Both the position numbers and the translations under genes were made by a program. The notes beneath the pieces are model-generated. The model had not been told where the DNA came from, did no database searches, and saw only the letters and a program-made list of their open reading frames with translations. From Burkholderia ubonensis (lineage in GTDB: Bacteria > Pseudomonadota > Gammaproteobacteria > Burkholderiales > Burkholderiaceae), in NCBI RefSeq assembly GCF_001718695.1, contig NZ_CP013422.1, positions 1,860,001-1,924,000 of the forward strand: DNA of 64,000 bases, written 5' to 3'. Below are positions 43,885 through 54,159 of this stretch, one piece after another (the stretch's first letter is position 1; every line of letters begins with the position of its first letter).

Positions 43885-45477
43885 TCAGCTCGACGGCTTC
43901 GGCGGCAGGATCGCGGCCAGCCGCGCGCCGTTCGGGCTGCCGAGCCCCGTGCACGCGTCCCAGCCCGGCGCCGCCGCGTACGCGCCGTTGCTGCCTTCGG
44001 TGATGTCGCGCAACGCGTCCGGATGCTTGTACAGCGTCGGGTTGATCCAGCCGACGGACGTGTTCGCCGCCGCGTTGATGCGCGCGATCAGCGCCGCCCA
44101 CAGCGGCGACACCGCGCTCGTGCCGCCCATCACCGCGGGCGTGCCCGCGACCGAGACTTCGTAGCCGGTCTGCGGCGATGCATCGCCCGCGACGTCCGGC
44201 ACGCCGCGCTTCGCGAGCGGCGCGCGGCTGCCGTCGGCGAGCTTCGCGGCCAGCCCCTGCTGCCACACGGGCACGTCGAACAGCGTGCTGACGCCCCCGC
44301 CGCCCGAGCCGCCGCCCGACGCCTCGTCGTTCCACGTCACCTCGCGACGGATGCCCTGCCCCGGCAACGCGTCGAGCTGCGTGCCGCCGCACGCGAGCAC
44401 GTACGGGCTCGACGCGGGGAAATCGACGTGCTGCGCGCCGTCCTGCAGCCCGTCGCCGGAGCCGCTGTCGCCCGACGCCGCGCACACGGTGACGCCCAGC
44501 GCGGCCGCCGACTGCAGCACGCGGTTGAATGCCTGCGCGGACTGCGCCTGCCAGATCGCCTCGGGCCCGCCCCAGCTGATCGAGATCACCGACGGCCGGT
44601 TGGTCGTGTCGTGCACCGCCGCGTTCACGGCCTGGATGAAGCCTGCGTCGCTGTTCGGCGCGAAATAGACGGCGAGCTTCGCGGCGGGCGCGATCGCGCC
44701 CGCGATCTCGAGGTCGAGCGCGACTTCGCCGTCCGGGCCGTTCGCATCGCCGGTCGGCACGTTGCGGCCGCTGCCGACGTTCACGTCGACGAGCGCCGGC
44801 GGCGTCGCGATGCCCAGCCCGCGGAAATACCGCCGGATGTCGGCCGCGCGATAGCCGCCGCCCAGTTCGATGATGGCGATGCACTGCCCCGCGCCGTCGC
44901 CGTCCGGAAAGCCATAGAGCGACGCGAGCTGCGGCGGCGTGAACGTGACGGCGGCCGCGCCGCCGCGCGCGGGCCTGAACGGCGGCCGCAGCCGGAAGTG
45001 CGGCCGCGCCTGCGGCCGGCTGTCGAGGCCGAGCACCGCGGTAACCGCGTCGCCCAGCTCGTCGGGCAGCACGATCGGGCCGGACCGGCCGCGATACTGG
45101 CCGATCGACCGATGCTCGAAGCGTTCGAGCGTGACGCCGAACGCGGCCTCGAACTGCCTGATCGTGCCGGACAGCACGACGACGCTTTCCGCGGGATCGA
45201 CCCGCTCCACCTTCAACTGATGGCGGTGCGCGAAGTCCTCGGTCTTGCGGATGTCGTCGGGATTCGCGGAAAAGCGCTGCGCGAACGCTTCGCGCGACAG
45301 CGGCTTCGCGGCCGCGTCGCCGCTCGCGAGCTGGTGAAGCAGTGCATCAAGATGTGCTTCCTCCTGCCGCCGCAACATGATCGTGACGTGGATGCGCTCG
45401 GCCGGATCGCACGGGCCGAGACAGGTGGACTCGGCCACGATTCGGGGTTCACGGTCGGCGTGAAGGTGCCTTGCCAT
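43885..45477 (-). CDS. Sedolisin-type (S53) peptidase with activation pro-domain
   Basis: The protein has 530 residues. A pro-kumamolisin domain (about residues 25-150: HVTIMLRRQEEAHLDALLHQL ... SGTIRQFEAAFGVTLERFEH) is followed by the catalytic domain. The Glu/Asp pair is in GEVALDLEIAGAIAP, the oxyanion Asp is in CAASGDSGSGDG, and the nucleophilic serine is in MGGTSAVSPLWAAL. The calcium-site region near DITEGSNGAYAAAPGWDACTGLGSP is present. Sedolisins work at acid pH and are normally exported, but no classical signal peptide is seen (MARHLHADREPRIVAEST). The start follows AAGGAGG. It precedes the S10 peptidase gene by 72 bases. Confidence 0.9.
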   Translation of the reverse strand: MARHLHADREPRIVAESTCLGPCDPAERIHVTIMLRRQEEAHLDALLHQLASGDAAAKPLSREAFAQRFSANPDDIRKTEDFAHRHQLKVERVDPAESVVVLSGTIRQFEAAFGVTLERFEHRSIGQYRGRSGPIVLPDELGDAVTAVLGLDSRPQARPHFRLRPPFRPARGGAAAVTFTPPQLASLYGFPDGDGAGQCIAIIELGGGYRAADIRRYFRGLGIATPPALVDVNVGSGRNVPTGDANGPDGEVALDLEIAGAIAPAAKLAVYFAPNSDAGFIQAVNAAVHDTTNRPSVISISWGGPEAIWQAQSAQAFNRVLQSAAALGVTVCAASGDSGSGDGLQDGAQHVDFPASSPYVLACGGTQLDALPGQGIRREVTWNDEASGGGSGGGGVSTLFDVPVWQQGLAAKLADGSRAPLAKRGVPDVAGDASPQTGYEVSVAGTPAVMGGTSAVSPLWAALIARINAAANTSVGWINPTLYKHPDALRDITEGSNGAYAAAPGWDACTGLGSPNGARLAAILPPKPSS

Positions 45478-45703
45478 GTGTTGACCTCCTTGGTACCGCG
45501 TTGCACGGAACAGCCAGAAAATCGGATATGGCAGACGAAAGAAGGTTCCGTCCGGTTGGCCGCGCAACAGCGGCGCGGCGACGTACAGGAAGTTTAGAAC
45601 AAGTCAGATGAATCGCGGTTGCGGTATGTCACTGGTGGCAGGCGCGAGAGGGAAGGCAGCGATGGTGACGCGCGTCGCGGACGGCGAATCCGCGACGTCC
45701 GGC

Positions 45704-46324
45704 TCAGTCCACCGACAGGCGCAGCGCGAAGCCGATCAGCGCCGCGGAGAAGGTCCAGCGCTGCACGGTCTGCGCGAGCGGATGCGCGCGCATCCACGCG
45801 GCGATCCGCGACGCGCCGAACACGCACGCGAGGTCGAAGCACACGCCCGCCGCCACCAGCAGCGCGCCGAGCTCGAACATCTGCCAGACGACCGGGCCCG
45901 CGTCGGGCCGCACGAACTGCGGCAGCAGCACCGAGCAGAACAGCAGCGCCTTCGGGTTCAGCAGGTTCGTCAGCAGCCCCTTCACGAACGCCTGCCGCAG
46001 TTCGCCCGCCTCGGCGGCGCCGTCGCCGAGCGCGAACACCGGCGAGCGGAACACCTGGATCGCGACATACGCGAGATAGAGCGCGCCGCCGTAGCGGATC
46101 ACTTCATAGAGCCACGGCGCGCTGCGGATCAGCGCCGCGACGCCGCACGCGGACAGCGTCACGTGCGCGGTGCGCGACAGCGACAGGCCGGCCGCTGCGG
46201 CCATGCCCGGCCGCACGCCGCGCCCGATGCTGGTCTGCAGCACGAGCGCCATGTCCGGCCCCGGCACCGCGTAGATTGCCGCCAGCGCGGCCAGGTAGAT
46301 CAACAGCAAATGCGTGGAAATCAT
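45704..46324 (-). CDS. LysE/RhtB-family amino-acid exporter
   Basis: The protein has 206 residues and six hydrophobic segments. The family signature is AIYAVPGPDMALVLQTSIGRGVRPGMAAAAGLSLS near the N-terminus, followed by KGLLTNLLNPKALLFCSVLLPQFV. It would export amino acids or homoserine lactone-like compounds from the cytoplasm. It is divergent from an Lrp/AsnC regulator, the common arrangement for amino-acid-induced export. The substrate is not known. Confidence 0.9.
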   Translation of the reverse strand: MISTHLLLIYLAALAAIYAVPGPDMALVLQTSIGRGVRPGMAAAAGLSLSRTAHVTLSACGVAALIRSAPWLYEVIRYGGALYLAYVAIQVFRSPVFALGDGAAEAGELRQAFVKGLLTNLLNPKALLFCSVLLPQFVRPDAGPVVWQMFELGALLVAAGVCFDLACVFGASRIAAWMRAHPLAQTVQRWTFSAALIGFALRLSVD

Positions 46325-46456
46325 GGTCGGGCTCGTCCTTCGATGACGATATGTTGCCGTCGAAGGCGGAGCGCTTATTGGCCATCTTTCGTTCCGTATT
46401 GCCGCTTCGCGGCGGAATCCCCCACAATTGGCCGATCTACAAACGGATTCCCCCAC

Positions 46457-46921
46457 ATGACCGAACTCGACAAAACCGACCGCGCGATCCTTGCCGCGGT
46501 GCAGCGCGACGGCCGCCTGCCGATCGCGCGCCTGGCCGACAGCGTCGGCCTGTCCGAAACGCCGTGCGCGCGGCGGCTGAAGCGCCTCGAAACCGACGGC
46601 TACATCGAGCGCTATCGCGCACAACTGTCGCGCAAGGCGCTCGGTTTCGGCGTCGTCGCGTTCGTGCTGGTGCGGTTCGCGACGCACGACCGCAAGATCG
46701 CCGACCGGTTCGAACGGGAGGTGCTCGGGATCGAGCGGATCCTGTCGTGCCACAACGTGTCGGGCACGGCCGACTACCTGCTGCAGGTCGTCGCGCGCGA
46801 TCTCGACGATTACGGCACGTTCCTGCGCGAATCGCTGCGGACGCTGCCCGGCGTGACGTCGCTCGAATCGGCGCTGTCGCTGCGGGAAGTGAAGCACGAC
46901 GCGGGTTTGCCGGTGCCTTGA
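46457..46921 (+). CDS. Lrp/AsnC-family regulator
   Basis: The protein has 154 residues. The N-terminal AsnC HTH (ELDKTDRAILAAVQRDGRLPIARLADSVGLSETPCARRLKRLETDGYI) is followed by the RAM effector domain (FGVVAFVLVRFATHDRKIADRFEREVLGIERILSCHNVSGTADYLLQVVARDLDDYGTF). It probably senses an amino acid and controls the divergent LysE-type exporter, from which it is separated by about 130 bases. Confidence 0.92.
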   Translation: MTELDKTDRAILAAVQRDGRLPIARLADSVGLSETPCARRLKRLETDGYIERYRAQLSRKALGFGVVAFVLVRFATHDRKIADRFEREVLGIERILSCHNVSGTADYLLQVVARDLDDYGTFLRESLRTLPGVTSLESALSLREVKHDAGLPVP

Positions 46922-46978
46922 TGCGAGCGACCGGGCGCGCCGGCACGACACAGGCCCAGGTGATCGGGAAGATCACCG

Positions 46979-47890
46979 TCATCCGGCATCGCCCGGCTGG
47001 TGCGCGTGCTCGAGATCCTCGAGAAACGCCTGCACGAGCGGATTGCCGCGCGCGTTGCGCGCGACCACCATGTGGAACGTGACGTCGTAGTGCAGCCGCT
47101 CCGCGTTGAGCGGCGCGAGCAGCCCCTGCGCGACGTACGGCGCCGCAAAGTGCTGCGGCAGGTAGCCGAGATGGTGGCCCGACAGGATCAGCAGCGCGAC
47201 CGCCTCCATGTTGTCGGCGGTCGCGGTCACGCGGTCGGGCGTCGTCGACATCTGCGCCTCGGGCAGCGGGTACGAGCGCCACGCCCATTCGAACCCGGCC
47301 ACGTCGGCCGGCTTCAGCGCGCCGGCGCGCGCGAACAGCGGATGGCTGCGGCCGCAGTACGCGACCTGCCGCTCGATGAAGAGCGGCGTGTAGTGCAGCG
47401 ACGGCACCCGGTGCCAGAAATAGCCGACCGCGATCTGGAGCTCGTCGCTCAACAGCTTTTCCTCGAGATCGCCGGGCGCCCTCACCGAGATCGAGAAGCG
47501 CACCGCCTCGTCGCGGGTGCGGAACGCGGCAATCGCCTCGGCGATCCGCGCGTTCTGGCTGATCGGCGTATGGCCGATCAGGCCGATGTTCAGCGTGCCG
47601 ACCAGCTGCCTGTCCATGTGCCGCGCCGCCATCCCGAATTCGTCGAGCGCCGTCAGCAGCTTGCGGCTCATCGCATGGAAACGCTCGCCCTTCGGCGTGA
47701 GCCGGAAGCCGCTGCGGCCCCGCTCGCAGAGCCGGTAGCCGAGCCGGGTCTCGAGCGACGACAACTGCGCGCTGATCGTCGATTGCCCGACGTTCAGCAC
47801 CGTCTGCGCGGCCGATACGCCGCCGGCGTCCGTCACCGCGAGAAACACCCGGATCAGCCGCAGATCGAGAGTCGACAGATTCCCCAGCAC
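46979..47890 (-). CDS. LysR-family regulator, probable regulator of the ureohydrolase gene
   Basis: This is a 303-residue LysR protein. The HTH is LRLIRVFLAVTDAGGVSAAQTVLNVGQSTISAQLSSLETRLGYRLCERG, and a periplasmic-binding-like effector domain follows. The start is a GTG at 47890 with GGAAGGGG at the right spacing; no in-frame ATG is nearby. It is divergent from the agmatinase-family gene at 48030, with a 139-base gap that should hold the shared LysR site. Confidence 0.9.
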   Translation of the reverse strand: MLGNLSTLDLRLIRVFLAVTDAGGVSAAQTVLNVGQSTISAQLSSLETRLGYRLCERGRSGFRLTPKGERFHAMSRKLLTALDEFGMAARHMDRQLVGTLNIGLIGHTPISQNARIAEAIAAFRTRDEAVRFSISVRAPGDLEEKLLSDELQIAVGYFWHRVPSLHYTPLFIERQVAYCGRSHPLFARAGALKPADVAGFEWAWRSYPLPEAQMSTTPDRVTATADNMEAVALLILSGHHLGYLPQHFAAPYVAQGLLAPLNAERLHYDVTFHMVVARNARGNPLVQAFLEDLEHAHQPGDAG

Positions 47891-48029
47891 GCCATTCCCC
47901 TTCCATACATCGATGGAGATCGATGTTTACGTCGATATCTTCGCATTCTTCTTTCCGGCCGGAGCGCGTACAACTACGAGCCAAGCCGCGTCGCATGATA
48001 CGGCAACCCCACACTGGAAGAGACGCAAG

Positions 48030-48986
48030 ATGAACGACCATATCCATTTCCAGCCGCTCGGCGGCAACGAAATGCCGCGCTGCGGCGGCATCGCGACGAT
48101 GATGCGCCTGCCGCACGTGCCGAGCGCCGAAGGGCTCGACGCGTGCTTCGTCGGCGTGCCGTTCGATCTCGGCACGTCGAACCGCACCGGCGCGCGCTTC
48201 GGTCCGCGCCAGATCCGCACCGAATCCGTGCTGCTGCGCCCGTACAACATGGCGACGCGCGCCGCGCCGTTCGACTCGCTGCAGGTCGCGGACATCGGTG
48301 ACGTGGCGATCAATCCTTACAATCTGCACGATTCCATCGCCCGCATCGAAGTCGAGTACGACGCGATCCTGAAGCACGGCTGCAAGCCGATCACGCTGGG
48401 CGGCGACCACACGATCGCGCTGCCGATCCTGCGCGCGATCCACCGCAAGCACGGCAAGGTTGCATTGATTCACGTCGATGCACATGCGGACGTGAACGAT
48501 ACGATGATGGGCGAAAAGATCGCCCACGGCACGCCGTTCCGCCGCGCGGTCGAGGAAGGGCTGCTGCACGGCGACAAGGTCACGCAGATCGGCCTGCGCG
48601 GCACCGGCTACGCCGCCGAGGACTTCGACTGGTGCCGCGAGCAGGGCTTCCGCGTGGTCCAGGCCGAGGAATGCTGGAACAAGTCCCTCGCGCCGCTGAT
48701 GGACGAAGTGCGCGAACGGATCGGCGACACGCCCGTCTACATCAGCTTCGACATCGACGGCATCGACCCGGCCTACGCGCCCGGCACCGGCACCCCGGAA
48801 ATCGCGGGCCTGACGGTGCCGCAGGCGCTCGAGATCATCCGCGGCGCGAAGGGCCTGAACATCGTCGGCTGCGATCTCGTCGAGGTGGCGCCGCCGTACG
48901 ACCCGTTCGGCACCACGGCGCTGCTCGGCGCGAACCTCGCGTACGAGCTGCTGTGCGTGCTGCCGGGCGTCACGTACCGCGACTGA
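48030..48986 (+). CDS. gbuA: Agmatinase-family ureohydrolase, probably guanidinobutyrase
   Basis: This is a 318-residue dimanganese enzyme that releases urea from a guanidino compound. The metal motifs are GGDHT, DAHADVND and SFDIDGIDP. The N-terminal QPLGGNEMPRCGGIATMMRLP and the stretch FRRAVEEGLLHGDKVTQIGLRGTGYAAEDFDWCREQGFRVVQAEECW resemble Pseudomonas guanidinobutyrase more than enterobacterial SpeB, so 4-guanidinobutyrate is the likely substrate. Agmatine or guanidinopropionate are alternatives. The ATG follows GGAAGAG. The divergent LysR gene is the probable inducer-responsive regulator. Confidence 0.85.
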   Translation: MNDHIHFQPLGGNEMPRCGGIATMMRLPHVPSAEGLDACFVGVPFDLGTSNRTGARFGPRQIRTESVLLRPYNMATRAAPFDSLQVADIGDVAINPYNLHDSIARIEVEYDAILKHGCKPITLGGDHTIALPILRAIHRKHGKVALIHVDAHADVNDTMMGEKIAHGTPFRRAVEEGLLHGDKVTQIGLRGTGYAAEDFDWCREQGFRVVQAEECWNKSLAPLMDEVRERIGDTPVYISFDIDGIDPAYAPGTGTPEIAGLTVPQALEIIRGAKGLNIVGCDLVEVAPPYDPFGTTALLGANLAYELLCVLPGVTYRD

Positions 48987-49091
48987 TCGCGGCGCGGCAT
49001 AGGGCGGGTTCCGGGGCGGCGCTGCGCCGGGAGCTTCCGCGCACGCGCTGGTTGCGCGAGCGCGGAACCGGCGCGTCGCCGAAGCGCTTTA

Positions 49092-51395
49092 TCAGAGCCC
49101 GTTGCGCAGCTCGCTGCGCAACGTCTTCGCCGCGGCGACCATGTTCGTCAGCGCCGGCAGCACTTCCGCCCAGCGGCGCGTCTTCAGCCCGCAGTCCGGA
49201 TTGACCCACAGCCGCTCGGCCGGAATCCGCTCGGCGGCTTTCCTCATCAGGCCGACGATGTGCTCCTGCGTCGGGATGTTCGGCGAATGGATGTCGTACA
49301 CGCCCGGCCCGATTTCATTCGGATACCGGAAGCCGTCGAACGCGTCGAGCAGCTCCATGTTCGAGCGGGTCGTCTCGATCGAGATCACGTCGGCGTCGAG
49401 CGCGGCGATCGACGGCAGGATGTCGCCGAACTCCGAATAGCACATGTGCGTGTGGATCTGCGTGTCGTCGCGCACGCCGTTCGCGGCGATCCGGAACGCG
49501 TCGATCGCCCACTTCAGGTAGGCCGGCCATTGCGCACGACGCAGCGGCAGCCCCTCGCGCAGCGCGGCCTCGTCGATCTGGATCACGCGCACCCCGGCCC
49601 GCTCGAGATCGAGCACTTCGTCGCGGATCGCCAGCGCGAGCTGGTAGCACGACACCGAACGCGGCTGATCGTCGCGCACGAACGACCACTGCAGCATCGT
49701 CACGGGCCCCGTCAGCATGCCTTTCATCGGCTTGCTCGTCAGCGACTGCGCGTAGGCGATCCACTCGACCGTCATCGCGCTCGGTCGGCTGATGTCGCCG
49801 AACAGGATCGGCGGCTTCACGCAGCGCGATCCGTACGACTGCACCCAGCCGAACTGGCTGAACGCGTAGCCATCCAGCTGCTCGCCGAAATATTCGACCA
49901 TGTCGTTGCGCTCGGCTTCGCCGTGCACCAGCACGTCGAGCTGCAGCGTTTCCTGTTCGCGCACGCTGCGTTCGATCTCCGCGTGCATCGCGTGGCGGTA
50001 GCCGGCTTCGTCGAGCTCGCCGGCCTTGAAGCGGCGGCGCGCGTCGCGGATCTCCGCGGTCTGCGGGAACGAGCCGATCGTCGTGGTCGGCAGCAGCGGC
50101 AGTTTCAGGCGTGCCGACTGCGCGGCCGCGCGTTGCGGATACGCGCTCGCACGGTTGCCGAGCCGCGCGTCGATGCGCGCGACGGCGGTCTTCACCGCCG
50201 GGTTGTGCACGCGCGGCGAGCGGCACCGCGACTCGATCGCGGCCGCATTCTCCGCGAGGGCGTCGGCCACCGTGTCGCGCCCTTGGTTCAGCGCGGTCGC
50301 GAGCAGCTTCAGTTCGGCGAGCTTCTGCACCGCGAACGCGAGCCACGAGCGGATCTCGGCGTCCAGCTTCGGCTCGTTGCCGAGATCGACCGGCGCGTGC
50401 AGCAGCGAACACGACGGCGCAAGCCACAGTCGCTCGCCCAACTGCCGCGCGAGCGGCTCGAGCCAATCGAGCGCCGCGTTCAGGTCGGTCCGCCAGATGT
50501 TGCGGCCGTCGATCACGCCGACCGACAGCACGCGTGTGGCCGGCAGCGTGCGCGCCAGCACGTCGACCTCGTCGCGCGCATTGACGGCGTCGATGTGCAG
50601 TCCATCGACCGGCAGCGAAACCGCAAGCTCGAGATTGTCCTGAAGCGGGCCGAAGTACGTCGCGACCAGCAGCTTGATGCGACGCGTCTCGAGCGCCTCG
50701 TATGCCGTGCGCAACGCACGCCGCCAGTCGGCGTCGAGCTCGGTGACGAGGATCGGCTCGTCGATCTGCACCCATTCGACGCCCTGAGCGGTCAACGTAT
50801 CGAGCAGCGCGCCGTACACGGGCAGCAGTTTCGGCAGCAGCGCGAGCCGGTCGGAATCGTCCTTCGCCTTGCCGAGCCACAGATACGTGACGGGGCCGAG
50901 TATCACCGGCTTTGCGTTTACGCGCTGCGCGTTCGCCTCGGCCAGTTGCTGCAGCAGTCGCGACGGGTCGAGCGAGAAGTTCGTGTCGGCGTGGAACTCC
51001 GGCACGAGGTAGTGATAGTTCGTGTCGAACCACTTCGTCATCTCGCCGGCCGCCACGCCACCGCAGCAGCTCGCATGCTCGTGCGCCGAATGCGCGGAAC
51101 GGCCGCGCGCCACGCGGAAATAGTTGTCGAGCGCGTCGCCGTGAAAGTCCTGCACGCGCTTCGGCAGATTGCCGAGCGTGAAGCTCATGTCGAGCACGTG
51201 GTCGTACCACGCGAAATCGCCGAGCGGCGCGAGATCGAGGTCGTGCTGGTCGCTCCAGTGGCGCCGGCGCAGCGCGGCGCCGAGGGCCGTCAGCTCGTCG
51301 CGCGTGGCGTCGCCGTTCCAGTAGCGTTCGAGGCCGAATTTCAGTTCACGCTGCGCGCCGATGCGCGGGAAACCGAGGTTGTGGGTCTTCACCAT
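49092..51395 (-). CDS. metE: Cobalamin-independent methionine synthase
   Basis: This is a 767-residue enzyme transferring a methyl group from 5-methyltetrahydropteroyltriglutamate to homocysteine. The duplicated barrel starts with [26 protein letters not shown]. The catalytic half contains [12 protein letters not shown], the zinc ligands in [15 protein letters not shown] and the last ligand in [11 protein letters not shown]. The length matches MetE of other bacteria. It is divergent from a metR-like LysR gene, with a palindromic MetR-type site between. It is probably activated when homocysteine accumulates. Confidence 0.96.
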   Translation of the reverse strand: MVKTHNLGFPRIGAQRELKFGLERYWNGDATRDELTALGAALRRRHWSDQHDLDLAPLGDFAWYDHVLDMSFTLGNLPKRVQDFHGDALDNYFRVARGRSAHSAHEHASCCGGVAAGEMTKWFDTNYHYLVPEFHADTNFSLDPSRLLQQLAEANAQRVNAKPVILGPVTYLWLGKAKDDSDRLALLPKLLPVYGALLDTLTAQGVEWVQIDEPILVTELDADWRRALRTAYEALETRRIKLLVATYFGPLQDNLELAVSLPVDGLHIDAVNARDEVDVLARTLPATRVLSVGVIDGRNIWRTDLNAALDWLEPLARQLGERLWLAPSCSLLHAPVDLGNEPKLDAEIRSWLAFAVQKLAELKLLATALNQGRDTVADALAENAAAIESRCRSPRVHNPAVKTAVARIDARLGNRASAYPQRAAAQSARLKLPLLPTTTIGSFPQTAEIRDARRRFKAGELDEAGYRHAMHAEIERSVREQETLQLDVLVHGEAERNDMVEYFGEQLDGYAFSQFGWVQSYGSRCVKPPILFGDISRPSAMTVEWIAYAQSLTSKPMKGMLTGPVTMLQWSFVRDDQPRSVSCYQLALAIRDEVLDLERAGVRVIQIDEAALREGLPLRRAQWPAYLKWAIDAFRIAANGVRDDTQIHTHMCYSEFGDILPSIAALDADVISIETTRSNMELLDAFDGFRYPNEIGPGVYDIHSPNIPTQEHIVGLMRKAAERIPAERLWVNPDCGLKTRRWAEVLPALTNMVAAAKTLRSELRNGL

Positions 51396-51453
51396 GAAGC
51401 CGCCGTCCAGAAGTAATAGAAGATTCAGCAGCCATCATAGGGATTTCGCCCCA

Positions 51454-51476
51454 TGAAATAAAATGGCATTATTTCA
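51454..51476. promoter_or_regulatory. Palindrome TGAAATAA-N7-TTATTTCA, probable MetR site
   Basis: Perfect 8-base arms (9 with flanking A/T) lie between divergent metE and metR, and the half-sites contain TGAA/TTCA as in known MetR operators. An ATG at 51463 in frame with metR lies inside the palindrome, so the real metR start is more likely 51505. Confidence 0.7.
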
Positions 51477-51504
51477 TTCATCCATTAACTTTGTTCATGT
51501 ATTG

Positions 51505-52413
51505 ATGCTCGAGCGATTCCATCTCGTCGTGATCCGCGAAGTCGAGCGCCAGGGCTCGCTGACTGCGGCTGCCAACGCGCTGCACCTCACGCAGTCGGCG
51601 CTCAGCCATACCGTGCGGAAAATCGAGCAGCAGCTCGGCACGCCGATCTGGGATCGGGAAGGACGTGGCCTGCGGCTCACGCAGGGCGGGCAATATCTGC
51701 TGAAGCTCGCGAACCGGCTGCTGCCGCAGTTCGAGCTCGCCGAGGAGCGGATGAAGCAGTACGCGAAGGGCGAGCGCGGCACGCTGCGCATCGGGATGGA
51801 ATGCCATCCGTGCTACCAGTGGCTGCTGAAGGTGGTGTCGCCGTATCTGGCGCGCTGGCCGGACGTCGACGTCGACGTGAAGCAGCGCTTTCAGTTCGGC
51901 GGGATCGGCGCGCTGCTCGGCCATGACATCGACGTGCTCGTGACGCCCGACCCGCTGAACAAGCCGGGCCTGCGCTTCGATCCGGTGTTCGACTACGAGC
52001 AGGTGCTGGTGGTCGCCGACGCGCACCGGCTCGCGAACGCCGACTACGTCACGCCCGAGCAACTGGCCGACGAGGTGCTGATCACGTACCCGGTCGAGAC
52101 CGACCGGCTCGACATCTACAACCAGTTCCTGACGCCGGCCGCCATCGTGCCGCGGCGCCACAAGTCGATCGAGACGACCGACATCATGCTGCAGATGGTC
52201 GCGAGCGGACGCGGCGTGGCCGCATTGCCGAAGTGGCTCGCCGACGAATACGCGGACCGCATGCCGGTCGTGCCGGTCAGGCTCGGCAAGCAAGGCATCG
52301 CGAAACAGATCTTTCTCGGCATCCGCGACGCCGACGCATCGATCGATTACCTGTCCGCATTTCTCGCGCTCGCACGCGACTCGGCGTCGGACGCGCCACG
52401 CATGCTGCGATAG
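51505..52413 (+). CDS. metR: LysR-family regulator MetR
   Basis: This is a 302-residue LysR protein. The HTH is MLERFHLVVIREVERQGSLTAAANALHLTQSALSHTVRKIEQQLGTPIWDREGRGLRLT. The effector domain includes LRIGMECHPCYQWLLKVVSPYLARWPDVDVDV, characteristic of MetR, whose co-inducer is homocysteine. ATG 51505 is chosen because the earlier ATG at 51463 falls in the operator. It is divergent from metE, as in many proteobacteria. Confidence 0.93.
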   Translation: MLERFHLVVIREVERQGSLTAAANALHLTQSALSHTVRKIEQQLGTPIWDREGRGLRLTQGGQYLLKLANRLLPQFELAEERMKQYAKGERGTLRIGMECHPCYQWLLKVVSPYLARWPDVDVDVKQRFQFGGIGALLGHDIDVLVTPDPLNKPGLRFDPVFDYEQVLVVADAHRLANADYVTPEQLADEVLITYPVETDRLDIYNQFLTPAAIVPRRHKSIETTDIMLQMVASGRGVAALPKWLADEYADRMPVVPVRLGKQGIAKQIFLGIRDADASIDYLSAFLALARDSASDAPRMLR

Positions 52414-52566
52414 GCGCGCGCGCAAGGCGCGAAGCGGCCCGGATGCATGAGCGTGCTCACTATATGGACGACGGCGTGAACAACGGCGTTTCGCGGTCCG
52501 TACTGTCATCAAACTGACTGAAAGCCGACGCTAGGATCGGACGCGTTTCCGTTACGAGACGCCGTC

Positions 52567-54159
52567 ATGAATCAACCCGCTTCGTCCGCCGCACACCATC
52601 CCGGTTCCACCGAACGCGCCCGACGTGCCGGCTACGCCGTCGTCCTGCTGGTGCTCGCGATCGGCGCCGTCTACGTTGCCACGCACCTGATCTCCGATAT
52701 TGCGCCGGTCCGCGAAGGCTCGCTGTTTCCGTACCTGATGCTCGGCGCCGCGCTCGTGATCGCGCTCGGCTTCGAGTTCGTCAACGGATTCCACGACACC
52801 GCGAACGCGGTCGCGACCGTGATCTATACGCATTCGCTGACGCCGAACATCGCGGTGATCTGGTCCGGCCTGTGGAACTTCCTCGGCGTGATGCTCTCGA
52901 GCGGCGCCGTCGCGTTCGGCATCCTGCAGCTGCTGCCTGTCGAACTGATCCTGCAGGTCGGCAGCGGCGCCGGCTTCGCGATGGTGTTCGCGCTGCTGAT
53001 CGCCGCGATCGTCTGGAATCTCGCGACCTGGTATTTCGGACTGCCGTCGTCGAGCTCGCACACGCTGATCGGTTCGATCATCGGCGTCGGGCTGATGAAC
53101 CAGCTGATGCACGGGCCGTCCGGCACGAGCGGCGTCGACTGGGGCCAGGCGCTCGGCGTCGGCAAGTCGCTGCTGTTTTCGCCGATCGTCGGCTTCCTGT
53201 GCGCGGGCCTGCTGCTGCTCGTGCTGAACGCGCTCGCGCGGGTGCCGGAACTGTACCAGGAGCCGCCGAAGGATCAGCCGCCGCCGTTCTGGATCCGCTG
53301 CCTGCTGATCCTGACCTGCACCGGCGTGTCGTTCGCGCATGGCTCGAACGACGGCCAGAAGGGGATGGGGCTCATCATGCTGATCCTGATCGGTATCGTG
53401 CCCACCGCCTACGCGCTCAACAAGGCCGTGACGCCCGCGGAATCGCAGACCTTCGTCGCGGTGGCGAACCAGGCGGCCATGACGTTCGCGAAGTATGCAA
53501 ACGGCATCGCGCCGTCCGCCAATCCGCGCGCCGACGTCGAGCAGTACGTGCAGCATCGCGAGATGACGCCCGCCGTACTGCCCGCGGTACAGCAGTTGTC
53601 GGTCTCGCTTGCGCATGCGGTCGGCGCATCGGGCTCGATGGCGGCGGTGCCGCAGGGCGACATCGACAACGTGCGCAATACGATGTACCTCGTGTCCGAA
53701 GCAATCCGGCTGATGGAAAAATCCGGGCAGCCGGCGTTCGCGCCGGCCGACCGGCTCGCGATCGACAACTACCGCAGGCAGCTCGACCACGCGACCAAGT
53801 TCATCCCGACCTGGGTGAAGGTTGCCGTCGCGATCGCGCTGGGGCTCGGCACGATGGTCGGCTGGAAGCGCATCGTCGTGACCGTCGGCGAGAAGATCGG
53901 CAAGCAGCACCTGACTTACGGCCAGGGCGCGTCGGCGGAGCTCGTCGCGATGCTGACGATCGGCGCCGCCGACGTCTACGGGCTGCCGGTCTCGACGACG
54001 CACGTGCTGTCGTCCGGCGTCGCCGGCACGATGGCCGCCAACGGGTCGGGGCTGCAATGGGGCACGGTGCGCGGCCTCGTGCTTGCGTGGGTGCTGACGC
54101 TGCCTGCATCGATCGCGCTCGCGGGCGGGTTGTACTGGTTGTTCCGCGCGCTGGCTTGA
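52567..54159 (+). CDS. PiT-family inorganic phosphate transporter
   Basis: This is a 530-residue inner-membrane protein of the PHO4 family with about ten to twelve helices. Both family repeats are present: FEFVNGFHDTANAVATVIYTHSL near residue 65 and ADVYGLPVSTTHVLSSGVAG near 460. GVSFAHGSNDGQKGMGLIML lies in the second half. A large hydrophilic loop (about 300-410) separates the halves, as in PitA. It would take up phosphate as a metal-phosphate complex with protons. No phosphate-regulon site is evident upstream. Confidence 0.93.
   Translation: MNQPASSAAHHPGSTERARRAGYAVVLLVLAIGAVYVATHLISDIAPVREGSLFPYLMLGAALVIALGFEFVNGFHDTANAVATVIYTHSLTPNIAVIWSGLWNFLGVMLSSGAVAFGILQLLPVELILQVGSGAGFAMVFALLIAAIVWNLATWYFGLPSSSSHTLIGSIIGVGLMNQLMHGPSGTSGVDWGQALGVGKSLLFSPIVGFLCAGLLLLVLNALARVPELYQEPPKDQPPPFWIRCLLILTCTGVSFAHGSNDGQKGMGLIMLILIGIVPTAYALNKAVTPAESQTFVAVANQAAMTFAKYANGIAPSANPRADVEQYVQHREMTPAVLPAVQQLSVSLAHAVGASGSMAAVPQGDIDNVRNTMYLVSEAIRLMEKSGQPAFAPADRLAIDNYRRQLDHATKFIPTWVKVAVAIALGLGTMVGWKRIVVTVGEKIGKQHLTYGQGASAELVAMLTIGAADVYGLPVSTTHVLSSGVAGTMAANGSGLQWGTVRGLVLAWVLTLPASIALAGGLYWLFRALA

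Noticed and set aside
51396..51504. Cobalamin riboswitch upstream of metE
   Set aside because: The divergent gap is only 109 bases and lacks a B12-box-like sequence. The palindrome fits MetR control instead.
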